Below are positions 9,025 to 18,541 of a DNA stretch of 64,000 bases, one piece after another. Each line of letters opens with the position of its first letter. Positions within the stretch are counted from its first letter, which is position 1. Where the stretch lies: assembly GCA_051162045.1 (NCBI GenBank), contig JBISDI010000002.1; one strand, 5' to 3'. This stretch comes from Anaerozeibacter quisquiliarum (lineage in GTDB: Bacteria > Bacillota > Clostridia > Christensenellales > Aristaeellaceae). The notes beneath the pieces are model-generated. The model had not been told where the DNA came from and made no database searches. It saw only the letters and a program-made list of their open reading frames with translations. A program made the position numbers and the translations under genes.

Positions 9025-9969
9025 ATGACGGAAATCACCGGCAACAAGCAGCTGCACCTGGACATCAACTCAGACCTTGGGCGCATCCAGCCGATCGCGC
9101 ACGCGCTGTCCAGCGAGCTGCGGCTCAAGATCATCCGCGCGCTGGGCCAACGCAGCATGAACATCAACGAGCTGGCGCAGGCGCTGGAAGTGCCGCTGTC
9201 CACCGTTTCGATGAACGTGGCGGTGCTCGAAAAGGTGGGGCTGGTCGCCAGCGAGGCCCAGGCCGGCGTGCGCGGCACGATGAAGCTGTGCAGCCGCATG
9301 ACCGACCTGATGACCGTCAACCTGGTGGCGCAGGAGCAACGCCCGCACCGCGTCGGCGAGATCAGCATGCCCATCGGCTGCTTCACAGGCGCGGGCGACA
9401 TCAAGCCCACCTGCGGGCTAGCGGATACAGAGGGCCCGATTGGCACGCTGGACAACCCGCTGGCCTTCTTCTTAACGGAGCGGTTCGCGGCGCAACTGAT
9501 CTGGTTTCGGCAGGGGTATCTCGAGTATAAATTCCCCACGCTGCCGTTCAGGCACGTGCTGCTGGAATCGCTCGAGGTCTCGTTCGAAGCCTGCTCGGAG
9601 GCGATCAACTACCGCCCCGAGTGGCCGAGCGACATAAGCCTGTTCATCAACGGCGTGCGCGTGGGCGACTGGCTGTCGCCCGGCGACTTCGGCGGCCGCA
9701 GGGGGCTTAACAATCCCGACTGGTGGTCGGACAGCGCCACGCAGTTCGGCCACCTGCTCACCTGGCGCATCGACGATACGGGCAGCTTCGTCGACCACAT
9801 GCACGCCTCGGACGTGCGTCTGGACCAGCTGGGCCTTCAGTCGGGCGACCACTTCACACTGCGCGTAGGCGTCGAACCCACGGCAAGGCATGTCGGCGGC
9901 ATGAACCTGTTTGGCCGTGGCTTCGGCGACTTCCGGCAAGACATCCTGATCCGGTACGCCTATCATTGA
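9025..9969 (+). CDS. ArsR-like winged-helix transcriptional regulator with large C-terminal domain
   Basis: This is a DNA-binding regulator of 314 residues. Residues about 22-90 form an ArsR-type winged helix: IAHALSSELRLKIIRALG is the first helix pair, and INELAQALEVPLSTVSMNVA is the helix-turn-helix. The C-terminal 200 residues are beta-rich (ISLFINGVRVGDWLSPGDFGG, FTLRVGVEPTARHVGG) and may bind a carbohydrate. I do not recognise a named domain there. GGGAGG precedes the ATG. It lies directly upstream of the glycoside hydrolase/CUT1 operon in the same direction and is separated from it by a strong promoter, so it probably regulates that operon in response to a sugar. Confidence 0.8.
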   Translation: MTEITGNKQLHLDINSDLGRIQPIAHALSSELRLKIIRALGQRSMNINELAQALEVPLSTVSMNVAVLEKVGLVASEAQAGVRGTMKLCSRMTDLMTVNLVAQEQRPHRVGEISMPIGCFTGAGDIKPTCGLADTEGPIGTLDNPLAFFLTERFAAQLIWFRQGYLEYKFPTLPFRHVLLESLEVSFEACSEAINYRPEWPSDISLFINGVRVGDWLSPGDFGGRRGLNNPDWWSDSATQFGHLLTWRIDDTGSFVDHMHASDVRLDQLGLQSGDHFTLRVGVEPTARHVGGMNLFGRGFGDFRQDILIRYAYH

Positions 9970-10016
9970 ATCATTCAACCCGATTCTTACGGGTTTTGTG
10001 AATTGAATCAAATCAA

Positions 10017-10045
10017 TTGACATGTGACAAACCGAGTGCTATGAT
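10017..10045 (+). promoter_or_regulatory. Promoter of the glycoside hydrolase-importer operon
   Basis: TTGACA (10017-10022) and TATGAT (10040-10045) are 17 nt apart with a TGC extension, close to ideal for the vegetative sigma factor. The AT-rich stretch just upstream (9999-10020, with TGAATTGAATC and ATCAATTGA) is a plausible operator for the regulator at 9025. Confidence 0.75.
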
Positions 10046-10146
10046 TACAGCACAAGGATTGTCGCGTTTTTATCCTTTTTATGCATAAAATTCGAATGAT
10101 ATGTTCCTTAACATCCATACTTCACGAAGAAAAGGGAGATTCCGCC

Positions 10147-11925
10147 ATGCAACACACGATTCCACGCCCCGAACATCCGCGCCCGGACTTTGAACGGCCC
10201 GACTGGCTCAACCTGAACGGCGAATGGCAGTTCGCGTTCGACGAGCAGGATCAGGGTTTCGCCTTGGGCTATGCGTCGCCCGGAACCGAGCTGCCGCTGC
10301 GCATCTTGGTGCCGTTTTGCCCCGAGAGCGCAATGAGCGGCGTACACGATAAACGCTTCTCAAAGGTGCTGTGGTATCGCCGCTCGTTCGAGGCGCCCGC
10401 CGCGATGCGGGGCCGGCGAGTGCTGCTGCGCTTCGGCGCGGTGGATTACCGCTGCGAGGTGTTCGTGAACGGCGCTTCGGCCGGCCGTCATGTCGGCGGC
10501 TACACGCCCTTCGCGCTGGACGTGACGCGGCTTTTGAAAGACGGCGCGAACGACCTGTGCGTGCGCGTAGAGGACGACCGCGACTGCACCCAGCCGCGAG
10601 GCAAGCAGTACTGGAAGGACGGCTGGATGGGCTGCTGGTACACGCCCACCTCGGGCATCTGGCAGACGGTCTACCTGGAAGCGGTCGGCGACAACTACCT
10701 GCTGCGCGCCCACATAACGCCCGACGTGGACAGCGGCCTCGCAAGCTTCCGCCTGACGCTCAAGGACATGCCGAAGTCCCGGCTCGACGCCGAGATTACC
10801 ATCTCCTTTGCCGGCGAGGTCGTGCGCAAGCTGCGCACACAGGTCGGCCAGCGCATGACCGAGGTGGCCGTCTCGATGATCCAGGGCGACCTGATCGAGG
10901 GCTTTCACCGCTGGTCGCCCAACGAGCCCCACCTCTACGACGTCGTAATCCGCATCCTCGAGGGCGATACCCTGCTCGACCAGGTGTCCACCTACTTCGG
11001 CATGCGCAAGGTCGCGGTGAAGGACGGCTGGGTGCTGCTCAACAATCAGCCCCTCTACCAGCGGCTGGTACTCGACCAGGGCTACTGGCCCGAGAGCCTG
11101 CTCACGCCGCCGTCGGACGAGGCGATCAGGCAAGACCTCGAATGGACGAAGAAGCTGGGCTATAACGGCGCGCGCAAGCATCAAAAGGTGGAAGATGCGC
11201 GCTACTACTACTGGGCGGACAAGCTGGGCGTGCTCGTCTGGGGCGAGGTGCCCAGCGCCTATGAATTCACCGACGAAACGGTCAACAACCTGTCGGACAC
11301 GCTGGCCGGCTTCATCGAGCGCGATTACAACCACCCGTCGATCATCTGCTGGGTGCCGCTCAACGAGAGCTGGGGCGTGACCCGCATCTACAAGGACGAA
11401 AGGATGCAGCAGGCGGCGCGCGCGCTCTATCACCAGGCCAAGGCGCTCGACGCTACCCGCATGGTGTCGGCCAACGACGGCTGGGAACAGGTAAAGACCG
11501 ACATCTTTGCGCTGCACGACTATGCCGACACCGGCGAAAAGATCGCGCTGCACTTCTGGGACCGCGACGAAGTGACATCGCACTCGAACGACTGGCGCAT
11601 GGCCTGCGCCGAGGGCTTCACCCCCACGGGCAAGGAGGCCTTCATGGTCACCGAGTACGGCGGCATCGCGTTCGAAGACGAAAACGGCGGGAATACCTGG
11701 GGCTACCACGACAAGGTGCGCGGCGAGGAGGCCTTCTTCGCTCGCTATCAGGATGTGACCGACGCCGTGCGCGACATCGACTACTGCCAGGGCTACTGCT
11801 ACACACAGCTGACCGACGTCCAGCAGGAGACCAACGGCATCCTGACCGCAGACCGCAAGCCCAAGGTGGATCCGGAGCGCTTCCGGGCGCTGACGGTCAA
11901 TCCGGCGGGGCGCGGCGGCTGGTAA
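10147..11925 (+). CDS. Glycoside hydrolase family 2 protein (beta-galactosidase/glucuronidase-like)
   Basis: This is a retaining glycosidase of 592 residues without a signal peptide, so it is probably cytoplasmic and acts on imported oligosaccharides. The N-terminal sugar-binding domain contains RPDWLNLNGEWQFAFD, followed by an Ig-like domain and a TIM barrel. The acid/base glutamate is Glu407 in the motif NESWG and the nucleophile is Glu503 in TEYGG, both conserved in family 2. The start at 10147 was chosen because GGGAG lies 11 nt upstream; the upstream ATG at 10081 lacks a ribosome site and falls in the 5' leader. It heads an operon with a CUT1 importer. Whether it is a galactosidase, glucuronidase or mannosidase cannot be read from sequence. 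Confidence 0.9.
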   Translation: MQHTIPRPEHPRPDFERPDWLNLNGEWQFAFDEQDQGFALGYASPGTELPLRILVPFCPESAMSGVHDKRFSKVLWYRRSFEAPAAMRGRRVLLRFGAVDYRCEVFVNGASAGRHVGGYTPFALDVTRLLKDGANDLCVRVEDDRDCTQPRGKQYWKDGWMGCWYTPTSGIWQTVYLEAVGDNYLLRAHITPDVDSGLASFRLTLKDMPKSRLDAEITISFAGEVVRKLRTQVGQRMTEVAVSMIQGDLIEGFHRWSPNEPHLYDVVIRILEGDTLLDQVSTYFGMRKVAVKDGWVLLNNQPLYQRLVLDQGYWPESLLTPPSDEAIRQDLEWTKKLGYNGARKHQKVEDARYYYWADKLGVLVWGEVPSAYEFTDETVNNLSDTLAGFIERDYNHPSIICWVPLNESWGVTRIYKDERMQQAARALYHQAKALDATRMVSANDGWEQVKTDIFALHDYADTGEKIALHFWDRDEVTSHSNDWRMACAEGFTPTGKEAFMVTEYGGIAFEDENGGNTWGYHDKVRGEEAFFARYQDVTDAVRDIDYCQGYCYTQLTDVQQETNGILTADRKPKVDPERFRALTVNPAGRGGW

Positions 11926-11999
11926 TGCCGCCTTCTCATCAGGCTTTCCCGCTTCAAGCGGAATCACTACATTCGTCAATGAATTGGGAGGTAGACATC

Positions 12000-13220
12000 A
12001 TGAAGAAAGTCCTGTCCATGTTGCTGGTTGCCCTGATGGCTCTGGCCCTCGCGCCCGCCGCGATGGCCGCTGCGCCCGTCGAGCTCGACTTCTGGACCGT
12101 GTTCACCGGCGAGGACGGCGTGAACATGGATCAGCTGGTCGCCAACTTCAACGAAGCCAACGCCGGCATCAAGGTCAACCACATGAAGATGGAAGCCGAC
12201 GACCTGTACATGAAGGCCCCGCTGGCCGTCACCGCCAAGGAAGGCGTGCCGGACATCGCGATCGTGCACGCCGAGCGCCTGCCCAAGTTCGTCGAGGATG
12301 GCATGATCATGCCCATCGACCAAGTGATGGCGAGCGGCAAGTTCGCGCCTGAGATGTACATGAGCGCCGGTTGGAATCTGGGCGATGTCGGTGGCCAGCG
12401 CTACTCGTTGCCGCTGGACGTGCACAGTTGGGTGTGCTACGTGAACCTCGATCTGCTCGCGGAGTATGACCTCGACACCCCCGTGCTCGCCGATGGCGTC
12501 ATCACCTGGGACGAAGTCAAGGCTGTGGGCGAGAAGTGCAAGGACGACGGCATCACCCCGATCGGCGTCACCTGGAACCGTCCCTATATCCTCTCGATGT
12601 ATTATCAAAAGGGCGGTAAGCTCACCGAGGATGGCGTGGCCGCGACCATCAACAACGAGGCCATGATCTCGGTTCTCAACGACCTCAAGGCCATGCATGA
12701 CGCGGGCATCACTTCGGTGGACGGCGACGATCCCTTCGGCGGGTTGTTCGTGTCCGGCATGATGGTGTTCTGCCCCGAAGGCATCTGGATGAACAACGGC
12801 CTCAAGCAGTCCGACATGAACTATCAGATGGCGCTGTTCCCGCAGTACGACGCGGCGGACATCAAGTTCTGGGCGTCCTCGCACCAATTCGTCGAGTTCA
12901 CCAAGGACACCACCCCCGAGAAGCAGGACGCCATTGCGACCTTCCTCGATTACGTGCGCCATAACTCCATGCTGTGGGCAGAAGCGGGCCAGACTGTCGC
13001 CTCGCTCGAGCTGCTCAGCGATCCCGCCTACAAGGAAATGAAGCAGGCGTTCTTGGCCGACTACGCCGACAAGATGGTCGTTTCGGATTACAAGAACTAC
13101 GGCCTCGTCGTGGACATTCTGGGCCCGATGGGTTGGGAGAGCACGTTCGGCCGCATGACGCCCGAAGAGTTTGCGCAGGCCTGGCAGCAGAAGGTCGATG
13201 AGAAGGTAGCCGCGCAGTAA
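12000..13220 (+). CDS. CUT1 ABC transporter extracellular sugar-binding protein
   Basis: This is the binding protein of an oligosaccharide importer in the family-1 solute-binding group (UgpB/MalE-like). The 406-residue protein has a signal peptide ending in PAAMA before AAPVELDF, a signal peptidase I type site with no lipobox cysteine. Recognisable segments are LDFWTVFTGEDG at the mature N terminus and YSLPLDVHSWVCYVNLDLL in the middle. ATG 12000 has GGGAGG 9 nt upstream; the longer in-frame extension would run into the preceding gene's end. It lies 74 nt after the glycosidase and is followed by a hairpin and two permeases. No ATPase is encoded here, as is usual where a shared MsmK-type ATPase serves several importers. 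Confidence 0.92.
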   Translation: MKKVLSMLLVALMALALAPAAMAAAPVELDFWTVFTGEDGVNMDQLVANFNEANAGIKVNHMKMEADDLYMKAPLAVTAKEGVPDIAIVHAERLPKFVEDGMIMPIDQVMASGKFAPEMYMSAGWNLGDVGGQRYSLPLDVHSWVCYVNLDLLAEYDLDTPVLADGVITWDEVKAVGEKCKDDGITPIGVTWNRPYILSMYYQKGGKLTEDGVAATINNEAMISVLNDLKAMHDAGITSVDGDDPFGGLFVSGMMVFCPEGIWMNNGLKQSDMNYQMALFPQYDAADIKFWASSHQFVEFTKDTTPEKQDAIATFLDYVRHNSMLWAEAGQTVASLELLSDPAYKEMKQAFLADYADKMVVSDYKNYGLVVDILGPMGWESTFGRMTPEEFAQAWQQKVDEKVAAQ

Positions 13221-13236
13221 GGCAAAAAGCGAATGG

Positions 13237-13273
13237 TTCCCGACCGCCCACTGTGCGCTCCGGCGGTCGGGAA
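13237..13273 (+). other. Stem-loop between binding protein and permease genes
   Basis: A perfect 12-bp stem (TTCCCGACCGCC and GGCGGTCGGGAA, 13-nt loop) is followed by TCTTT. Such hairpins commonly protect the binding-protein mRNA or partly terminate transcription, so that it is made in excess over the permeases. Confidence 0.6.
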
Positions 13274-13314
13274 TCTTTCAGTTTCTGATTGCCCACCTGA
13301 AGGGAGAGATTAGA

Positions 13315-14244
13315 ATGCCGCCCAAAACGACCCGTGCCGGTGGCCTGAAACAAAGGCTGACCCCCTACCTGTTCCTCGCGCCCCATCTCATCCTGTTCGC
13401 CGCGTTCTTCATGATCCCGGCGGTGGTGGGTATTCTTTCTGCGTTTACCGACTGGAAGCTGGGCCAGCCCATGGTGTGGGAGGGGCTGGCGAATTTCAAG
13501 ACGCTGTTCTTCGACCAGAATTCTCAGTATTACTGGCAGCTGCGCTGGGGCTTGATGAACACCATCAAGTTCGTACTGCTGACCGTGCCATTTCAGATCG
13601 CATTGCCGCTCCTGCTGGCGGTGGCGCTGCACTCCAAGACGGCCGGACATCGCGTATTCCAATCCATTTTCTATCTGCCGGCGCTATTGTCGATTGCGGT
13701 GGTCATGCTCAGCTGGAACTACATGTTCAACATGTCCGCCGGGTTTATCAACCAATTCTTCCGCTTGGGCAAGCTCAACTGGATCAGCTCAATCCCCCAC
13801 AACTGGATCGCGCTGATCATCATCACCCTATGGTGGGTGTCGGGCACCAACATGGTCATCTACCAAAGCGCGCTGGCCGGCATCCCGCAGGAGCTTTACG
13901 AAGCGGCCTCGGTGGACGGCGCAGACAGGTTTCGGCAGTTCCTGCACGTCACCTTGCCCGGTATGCGCTATCCCCTGACCTACACCGCCATTTCCAGCGT
14001 CGTCGCGCAGTTCGGCATCTTTGGCCAGCCGCTGATGTTCAACCTGGGCGGGCCGGTGGCTTCGGTGGTCAATGGATTTGACAACAAGAGCAACAACATG
14101 CTGCTCATGTACATATACGACCATGGCTTCGGTCGCGCGGGCGGCGACCCCGGCATGGCCTCCGCGATGGCGTTGGTGCTGGGTGCGGTGATCTTGGCGG
14201 TTTCGGCCTTGCAATTCAAGCTCATGCGCGCCAATGCGGACTGA
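13315..14244 (+). CDS. CUT1 ABC transporter permease (MalF/UgpA type)
   Basis: This is one of two membrane subunits of the importer encoded with the glycosidase. The 309-residue protein has six predicted membrane spans and the cytoplasmic EAA loop EAASVDGADRFRQFLHVTLP, which docks on the ATPase. GGGAGAG precedes ATG 13315. Its stop codon overlaps the region before the next permease, so the pair is translationally coupled. Confidence 0.92.
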   Translation: MPPKTTRAGGLKQRLTPYLFLAPHLILFAAFFMIPAVVGILSAFTDWKLGQPMVWEGLANFKTLFFDQNSQYYWQLRWGLMNTIKFVLLTVPFQIALPLLLAVALHSKTAGHRVFQSIFYLPALLSIAVVMLSWNYMFNMSAGFINQFFRLGKLNWISSIPHNWIALIIITLWWVSGTNMVIYQSALAGIPQELYEAASVDGADRFRQFLHVTLPGMRYPLTYTAISSVVAQFGIFGQPLMFNLGGPVASVVNGFDNKSNNMLLMYIYDHGFGRAGGDPGMASAMALVLGAVILAVSALQFKLMRANAD

Positions 14245-14258
14245 TGGAGGTGGACGCT

Positions 14259-15158
14259 ATGATAACCAGGAAAGCCCTTGCTCCGCGCGCAAACCGCGCC
14301 ACTTGGCTTCAGAAAAACACGGGAAAAATCATTGCCTTTGCGTTCCTGCTCGTATTGGCGGCGGTGTGGCTGATGCCCATCGTTTGGGCGGTGCTATCCA
14401 GCTTCAAGCCCAGCATGGAGGCCAAGCAATATTTGAAGCTGAAAAATATTTTACCAATCAAGTGGACGCCGGAAAACTACCAATACGTGCTTGGAACCGC
14501 CACCACGCCAATTCTCCAATGGATGCGCAACTCCTTCGTCGTGTCCATTGCGCAAACGATGATCGTGCTGTTCATCACCTCCACCTCGGCCTTTGCCTAC
14601 GAACGGCTCCAATTTCGCGGCAAGGAAGCGATTTTCTGGGTGGTGTTTGGCCTCAGCATGTTCCCCAACGTGATCGGCCTCGTGCCTCAGTTCCAGATCA
14701 TGAACGCGCTTCGCTGGCTGGACAAGCTGCCCTCGGTCATCTTTCCGGGGGTGACGGGCGTGTTCAACATCTTCTTGATCCGCAATTTCCTGAAGAGTGT
14801 GCCACGCGACTTGGATGAGGCCGCGTCCATCGACGGCGCGGGCCCCTGGCGCATCTACTACCAGATCATCCTACCCTCGATCATACCGGTCTTGACCGTG
14901 GTGGGGCTGTTCGCCTTCACCGGCGCGTGGAACGACTTTGTATGGCCCTCAATCGCGCTGACCAATCCCAAGAACCTGACGCTCACGCCGGGTCTTAAGC
15001 TGCTGCAAGTCAGCGAGGGCGGCCACGGCGGCGGCGGTCACGTGGTGCGCCAACTGGCGGGCGGCGTGATCGGCATCATCCCCACGTTCCTGATCTACCT
15101 GGGCGCGCAGCAGTACTTCCTGACCGGCCTCAACCTGAGCGCGGGGATCAAGGGGTAG
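14259..15158 (+). CDS. CUT1 ABC transporter permease (MalG/UgpE type)
   Basis: This is the second membrane subunit of the importer. The 299-residue protein has six predicted spans and the EAA loop EAASIDGAGPWRIYYQIILP. I chose ATG 14259 because GGAGG at 14246-14250 is 8 nt upstream; the alternative ATG at 14244, overlapping the previous stop, would lie on that ribosome site. It ends the operon. Only 27 nt separates its stop from the end of the converging EF-G-like gene, and I see no strong terminator in that gap. Confidence 0.92.
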   Translation: MITRKALAPRANRATWLQKNTGKIIAFAFLLVLAAVWLMPIVWAVLSSFKPSMEAKQYLKLKNILPIKWTPENYQYVLGTATTPILQWMRNSFVVSIAQTMIVLFITSTSAFAYERLQFRGKEAIFWVVFGLSMFPNVIGLVPQFQIMNALRWLDKLPSVIFPGVTGVFNIFLIRNFLKSVPRDLDEAASIDGAGPWRIYYQIILPSIIPVLTVVGLFAFTGAWNDFVWPSIALTNPKNLTLTPGLKLLQVSEGGHGGGGHVVRQLAGGVIGIIPTFLIYLGAQQYFLTGLNLSAGIKG

Positions 15159-15185
15159 CGTCCTGCGGGCTGCTTTATCCATATG

Positions 15186-17267
15186 CTATTCCTCGTCGTC
15201 CTCTTCCTTCTTGGCGTTCTCGATGATCTTCTTGGCGTCGGCGGCGGGCACTTCCTCGTAGCGCTCAAAGCGCATGGTGAATGAGCCGCGCGCCTGGGTC
15301 ATGGAGCGCAGGTCGGTGGCGTACTTGAACATCTCGGCCTGCGGCACCTCGGCGATGACCAACTGCCCGCCGTCCGCCTGTTCCATGCCCAGGATTCGGC
15401 CGCGGCGCTTGTTCATGTCGCCGATGATGTCGCCCATGTACTCGTCGGGCACCTGCACCTCGACGTGGTAGATCGGCTCGAGCAGCGTGGGGCCGGCGTC
15501 GACCAGCTTCTTGAACGCCAGGCGCGCGGCGGTCTTGAACGCCATTTCCGACGAGTCGACCGGGTGGTAGGAGCCAAAATGCAGCTTGGCGGTCAGCCCG
15601 ACCACCGGGTAGCCGGCGAGCACACCCTTGCCCAGGTTCTCGCGCAGGCCCTTTTCGACGGCGGGGATGAAGTTGCGCGGTACCACGCCGCCCACGACCG
15701 CGTCCTCGAAGATGAAGTCGGTGTTCGAGGGGTCGTCGTTGGGGCGGAACTCGATCACCACGTGGCCAAACTGGCCGTGGCCGCCGGTCTGCTTCTTGTG
15801 GCGCCCTTCGCTGTCCAGCTTCTTGCGGATGGTCTCGCGGTAGGGGATCTTGGGATCCTGCAACAGGCACTCCGCGCCGAACTTGCTGGCCAGCTTTTTC
15901 GAGACGACCTCGATGTGCAGCTCGCCCAGGCCCGACAGCACGGTCTCGGTGGTGGACGGGTCCTTGCCGATGCGGATGGTCGGGTCCTCCTCCATCAGGC
16001 GGCTGAGCCCGGAGAACACCTTGTCCTCCTCGCCCGACTTCTTGGCGTACACCGCCATCGAGATGCAGGGCTGCGGGAAGACGATCTCGTCAAAGCGCAC
16101 CTGGTTGCCCGGATCGGACAGCGTATGGCCGGTGCTGACCGAAGATAGCTTGGCCAGCGCGCAGATGTCGCCCGCGACCACCTTGGTCGTGGTCGCCTGC
16201 TTCTTGCCGCGCTGGATGTAGATGGTGCCGGCCTTCTCGGACTTCTCGGCGTTGACATTGAACAACTGCGTCTCGCCGGTCAGCACGCCGCTCGTTACCT
16301 TCAAAAGCGACAGCTTGCCCACGAAGGGATCGGCCAGCGTCTTGAACACGCGCGCCGAGAACGGCTGATTCTCCGCGCACTCGCGCGACACCGGTTCGTT
16401 GTTCTTGGGGTTGACGCCGGTCGTTGTCCGCCCTTCGGGCGAGGGCATGAGCTCGATTACGTTGTCGAGCAGCTTCGAAAGTCCCACGCGCGTCAGCGAC
16501 GAGCAGCACACCACCGGCACCACGGTGCCGTCGGCGATGCCCTTGCGCAGGCCCTTCATCGTGTCTTCGCTCGACAGCTCCATCGACTCGAAGTACTTTT
16601 CCATCAATTCCTCGTCCGCGCCGGCGGCCGCTTCCATGATGGCCTCGCGCGCGGCTTCGACCTCGCCCAACATCGACGCGGGAATCTCGATTTCCTTGAG
16701 CGACTTGCCCTCGCCGACAAAGGCCTTGTTCTCGAGCACGCACACCACGCCTGCGAACTTGTCGCCCTCGATGATGGGCAGTTCGATCGGCGCGATGTGG
16801 GAGCCGTACTTGTCGGTGATGGTCGCAAGCGCCTTTTGGAAGTTGGCGTTCTCGCGGTCCATCTGGTTGATGACGATCATGCGGGCGGTCTTGTGCTTGT
16901 CGCACTGTGTCCACGCCTTCTCCGCGCCCACGTTGAGGCCGGACACCGCGCCCACGGTGATGATCGCGCCCTCGGCCACGGTGAGGGGGCCCATCATCTC
17001 GCCCGCGAAGTCGAAGAAGCCGGGCACATCGATCAGGTTGATTTTTACATCCTTATATTCAAGGGGCGCCATGGCGGCGGAGATCGAGATGCCGCGGCGG
17101 ATCTCTTCGGGATCGTAGTCGGTGGTGGTGGAACCGTCTTCCACGCGGCCCTGGCGGTCGATCGTACCGGTCGCAAACAGCAGCGCCTCGACCAGCGTGG
17201 TCTTGCCCTCCCCGCCATGGCCGACGACGGCAATGTTGCGGATATTACCCGTTCGGTAGTCCTTCAT
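15186..17267 (-). CDS. Elongation factor G-like translational GTPase (EF-G paralogue)
   Basis: This 693-residue protein has the EF-G domain order: GTPase (1-270), domain II, then domains III, IV and V, with domain IV containing KKQTGGHGQFGHVVIEFRP. It would act on the ribosome in translocation, recycling or an accessory role. The GTPase motifs deviate from canonical EF-G. G1 is GHGGEGKTT, G3 is DVPGFFDF with Phe where the catalytic His of DTPGH sits, and G4 is NQMD in place of NKMD. This pattern fits the EF-G-2 group that occurs beside the main FusA, not fusA itself. It stands alone and not with rpsL/rpsG/tuf. A run of acidic residues (KKEEDDEE) closes the protein. Confidence 0.9.
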   Translation of the reverse strand: MKDYRTGNIRNIAVVGHGGEGKTTLVEALLFATGTIDRQGRVEDGSTTTDYDPEEIRRGISISAAMAPLEYKDVKINLIDVPGFFDFAGEMMGPLTVAEGAIITVGAVSGLNVGAEKAWTQCDKHKTARMIVINQMDRENANFQKALATITDKYGSHIAPIELPIIEGDKFAGVVCVLENKAFVGEGKSLKEIEIPASMLGEVEAAREAIMEAAAGADEELMEKYFESMELSSEDTMKGLRKGIADGTVVPVVCCSSLTRVGLSKLLDNVIELMPSPEGRTTTGVNPKNNEPVSRECAENQPFSARVFKTLADPFVGKLSLLKVTSGVLTGETQLFNVNAEKSEKAGTIYIQRGKKQATTTKVVAGDICALAKLSSVSTGHTLSDPGNQVRFDEIVFPQPCISMAVYAKKSGEEDKVFSGLSRLMEEDPTIRIGKDPSTTETVLSGLGELHIEVVSKKLASKFGAECLLQDPKIPYRETIRKKLDSEGRHKKQTGGHGQFGHVVIEFRPNDDPSNTDFIFEDAVVGGVVPRNFIPAVEKGLRENLGKGVLAGYPVVGLTAKLHFGSYHPVDSSEMAFKTAARLAFKKLVDAGPTLLEPIYHVEVQVPDEYMGDIIGDMNKRRGRILGMEQADGGQLVIAEVPQAEMFKYATDLRSMTQARGSFTMRFERYEEVPAADAKKIIENAKKEEDDEE

Positions 17268-17391
17268 TAAGCGTTCCCCCTGTTCATAAATTGGCCGCGC
17301 ACTGCAAATAAAGAACCAGTGCTTGCGCGCAAATCACTAGCGTATATTCTATCAGAAATCGCCGCCCTTGAAAAGGGCTTTTGCGATTTTT

Positions 17392-18141
17392 TTAGTCCGG
17401 CAGCTCATATAGCATCCGCATCACCGGAAGCGACGCCGGATCGGACGCCTCAAACGCCACCGAGCCCGGCCCACCGGCCAGCGCGCCCGACTCGGTCAGC
17501 AACGCCTCGAGCCGCCGCGCGGTACCGAGGTTGCCGTCGAACAGCCGTGCACCGGGCACGTGCCGCGCGACGATGCTTCGCAGGAACACGTAGTGCGTGC
17601 AGCCCAGCACCACGGCGTCGACGGTCTCGCCGCGGAACTTTTCCAGGCGCTCGTCGAGGTAGTCGTCGAGCGCGGGCGAGTCGAGCTCGCCGCGCTCGAC
17701 GAACTCCATGAGGCCGGGGCAGGGCGCGACCAGCGCATCGCGTCCGTAGCGCTCCATCAGCGCCCGGAATTTCCCCTGGCGCAGCGTGGCGGCGGTCGCC
17801 ATCACGAGCACCTTGCCCCGCCCGCGCGCCAAGGCGGCGGGTTTGAGCGCGGGCTCCATGCCAATGACCGGGATGTCAAGCGCGCAGCGCAGCGCCTCCG
17901 CCGCGGCGGAGGTGGCGGTATTGCAGGCGATCACCAGCGCCTTGACGCCCTGTCCGAGCAGGCGCTCGGCCGCGGCGCGCGTGAGCGAGCGGATCTCCGC
18001 CTCGGCGCGGTCGCCGTAGGGGGCGTTCCGGGTATCCCCATAGTATAGGTAGCGCTCGCCGGGCAGCACCCGCACGAGCGAACGCAGCACGCTGACGCCG
18101 CCCACGCCCGAGTCAAACACGCCGATTGGCCGGTCATCCAT
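17392..18141 (-). CDS. murI: Glutamate racemase
   Basis: The enzyme interconverts L- and D-glutamate to supply D-Glu for peptidoglycan. The 249-residue cytoplasmic protein has all family marks: IGVFDSGVGGVSVLR at the N terminus, the first catalytic cysteine in ACNTATS and the second in GCTHYVFL. The start at 18141 is set by AAGGAGG 11 nt upstream; the open frame extends further but that part overlaps the promoter. It is transcribed from TTGACA-16-TATAAT at 18206-18179. A hairpin (AAATCGC/GCGATTT) follows the stop at about 17355-17390. Confidence 0.95.
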   Translation of the reverse strand: MDDRPIGVFDSGVGGVSVLRSLVRVLPGERYLYYGDTRNAPYGDRAEAEIRSLTRAAAERLLGQGVKALVIACNTATSAAAEALRCALDIPVIGMEPALKPAALARGRGKVLVMATAATLRQGKFRALMERYGRDALVAPCPGLMEFVERGELDSPALDDYLDERLEKFRGETVDAVVLGCTHYVFLRSIVARHVPGARLFDGNLGTARRLEALLTESGALAGGPGSVAFEASDPASLPVMRMLYELPD

Positions 18142-18178
18142 GAAAAAACGCCTCCTTGGCGAGATGATCCTTACTGAT

Positions 18179-18206
18179 ATTATACGCCCGGCGGCGCGTT
18201 TGTCAA
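18179..18206 (-). promoter_or_regulatory. Promoter of murI
   Basis: On the minus strand TTGACA (18206-18201) and TATAAT (18184-18179) are 16 nt apart. The sequence after the -35 (AACGCGC) matches that in the two tRNA promoters near 43800 and 44230. Confidence 0.7.
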
Positions 18207-18541
18207 ATGCGGCGGCAAGCCCCGCGCAAGCGGTCATGGGGTCCTTAAGGGCAGCGCCCTTGCGAGGAGGATGGGACTTCCCCGTTTTCGAGGCAAGGGC
18301 GGACTCGTTCTGAAAAAATCAGGCGCCGCCCGGCGGGTGACACCTGATTTTTCAGAACATCGGGAACGCCGCGCCGCCTCGGCTGGAATTCGGCTTCGCG
18401 GTTCTCTTGTTGGGCAGCCGATACGACGGCGCGGGGAGCGGGGGACGCAGGGGTTCCGCCCCGGCCCCCGCCAAAGGGCTGTGTTCTCTGGGCTTTCTTC
18501 ATCGCCCACGCGGAAGGGTTCCGGCTGCCGTTCGGTTTGTG
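18207..18541. other. Gene-free stretch with GC-rich hairpins
   Basis: No credible gene is seen here. At 18307-18358 there is an imperfect inverted repeat (GTTCTGAAAAAATCAGG and CCTGATTTTTCAGAAC) that could terminate transcription from the minus-strand Big2 gene. Another hairpin-prone segment, GGGTCCTTAAGGGCAGCGCC near 18240, resembles GGGGTCCAGGGGCGGAGCCC at about 27379, suggesting a dispersed extragenic repeat. Confidence 0.45.
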
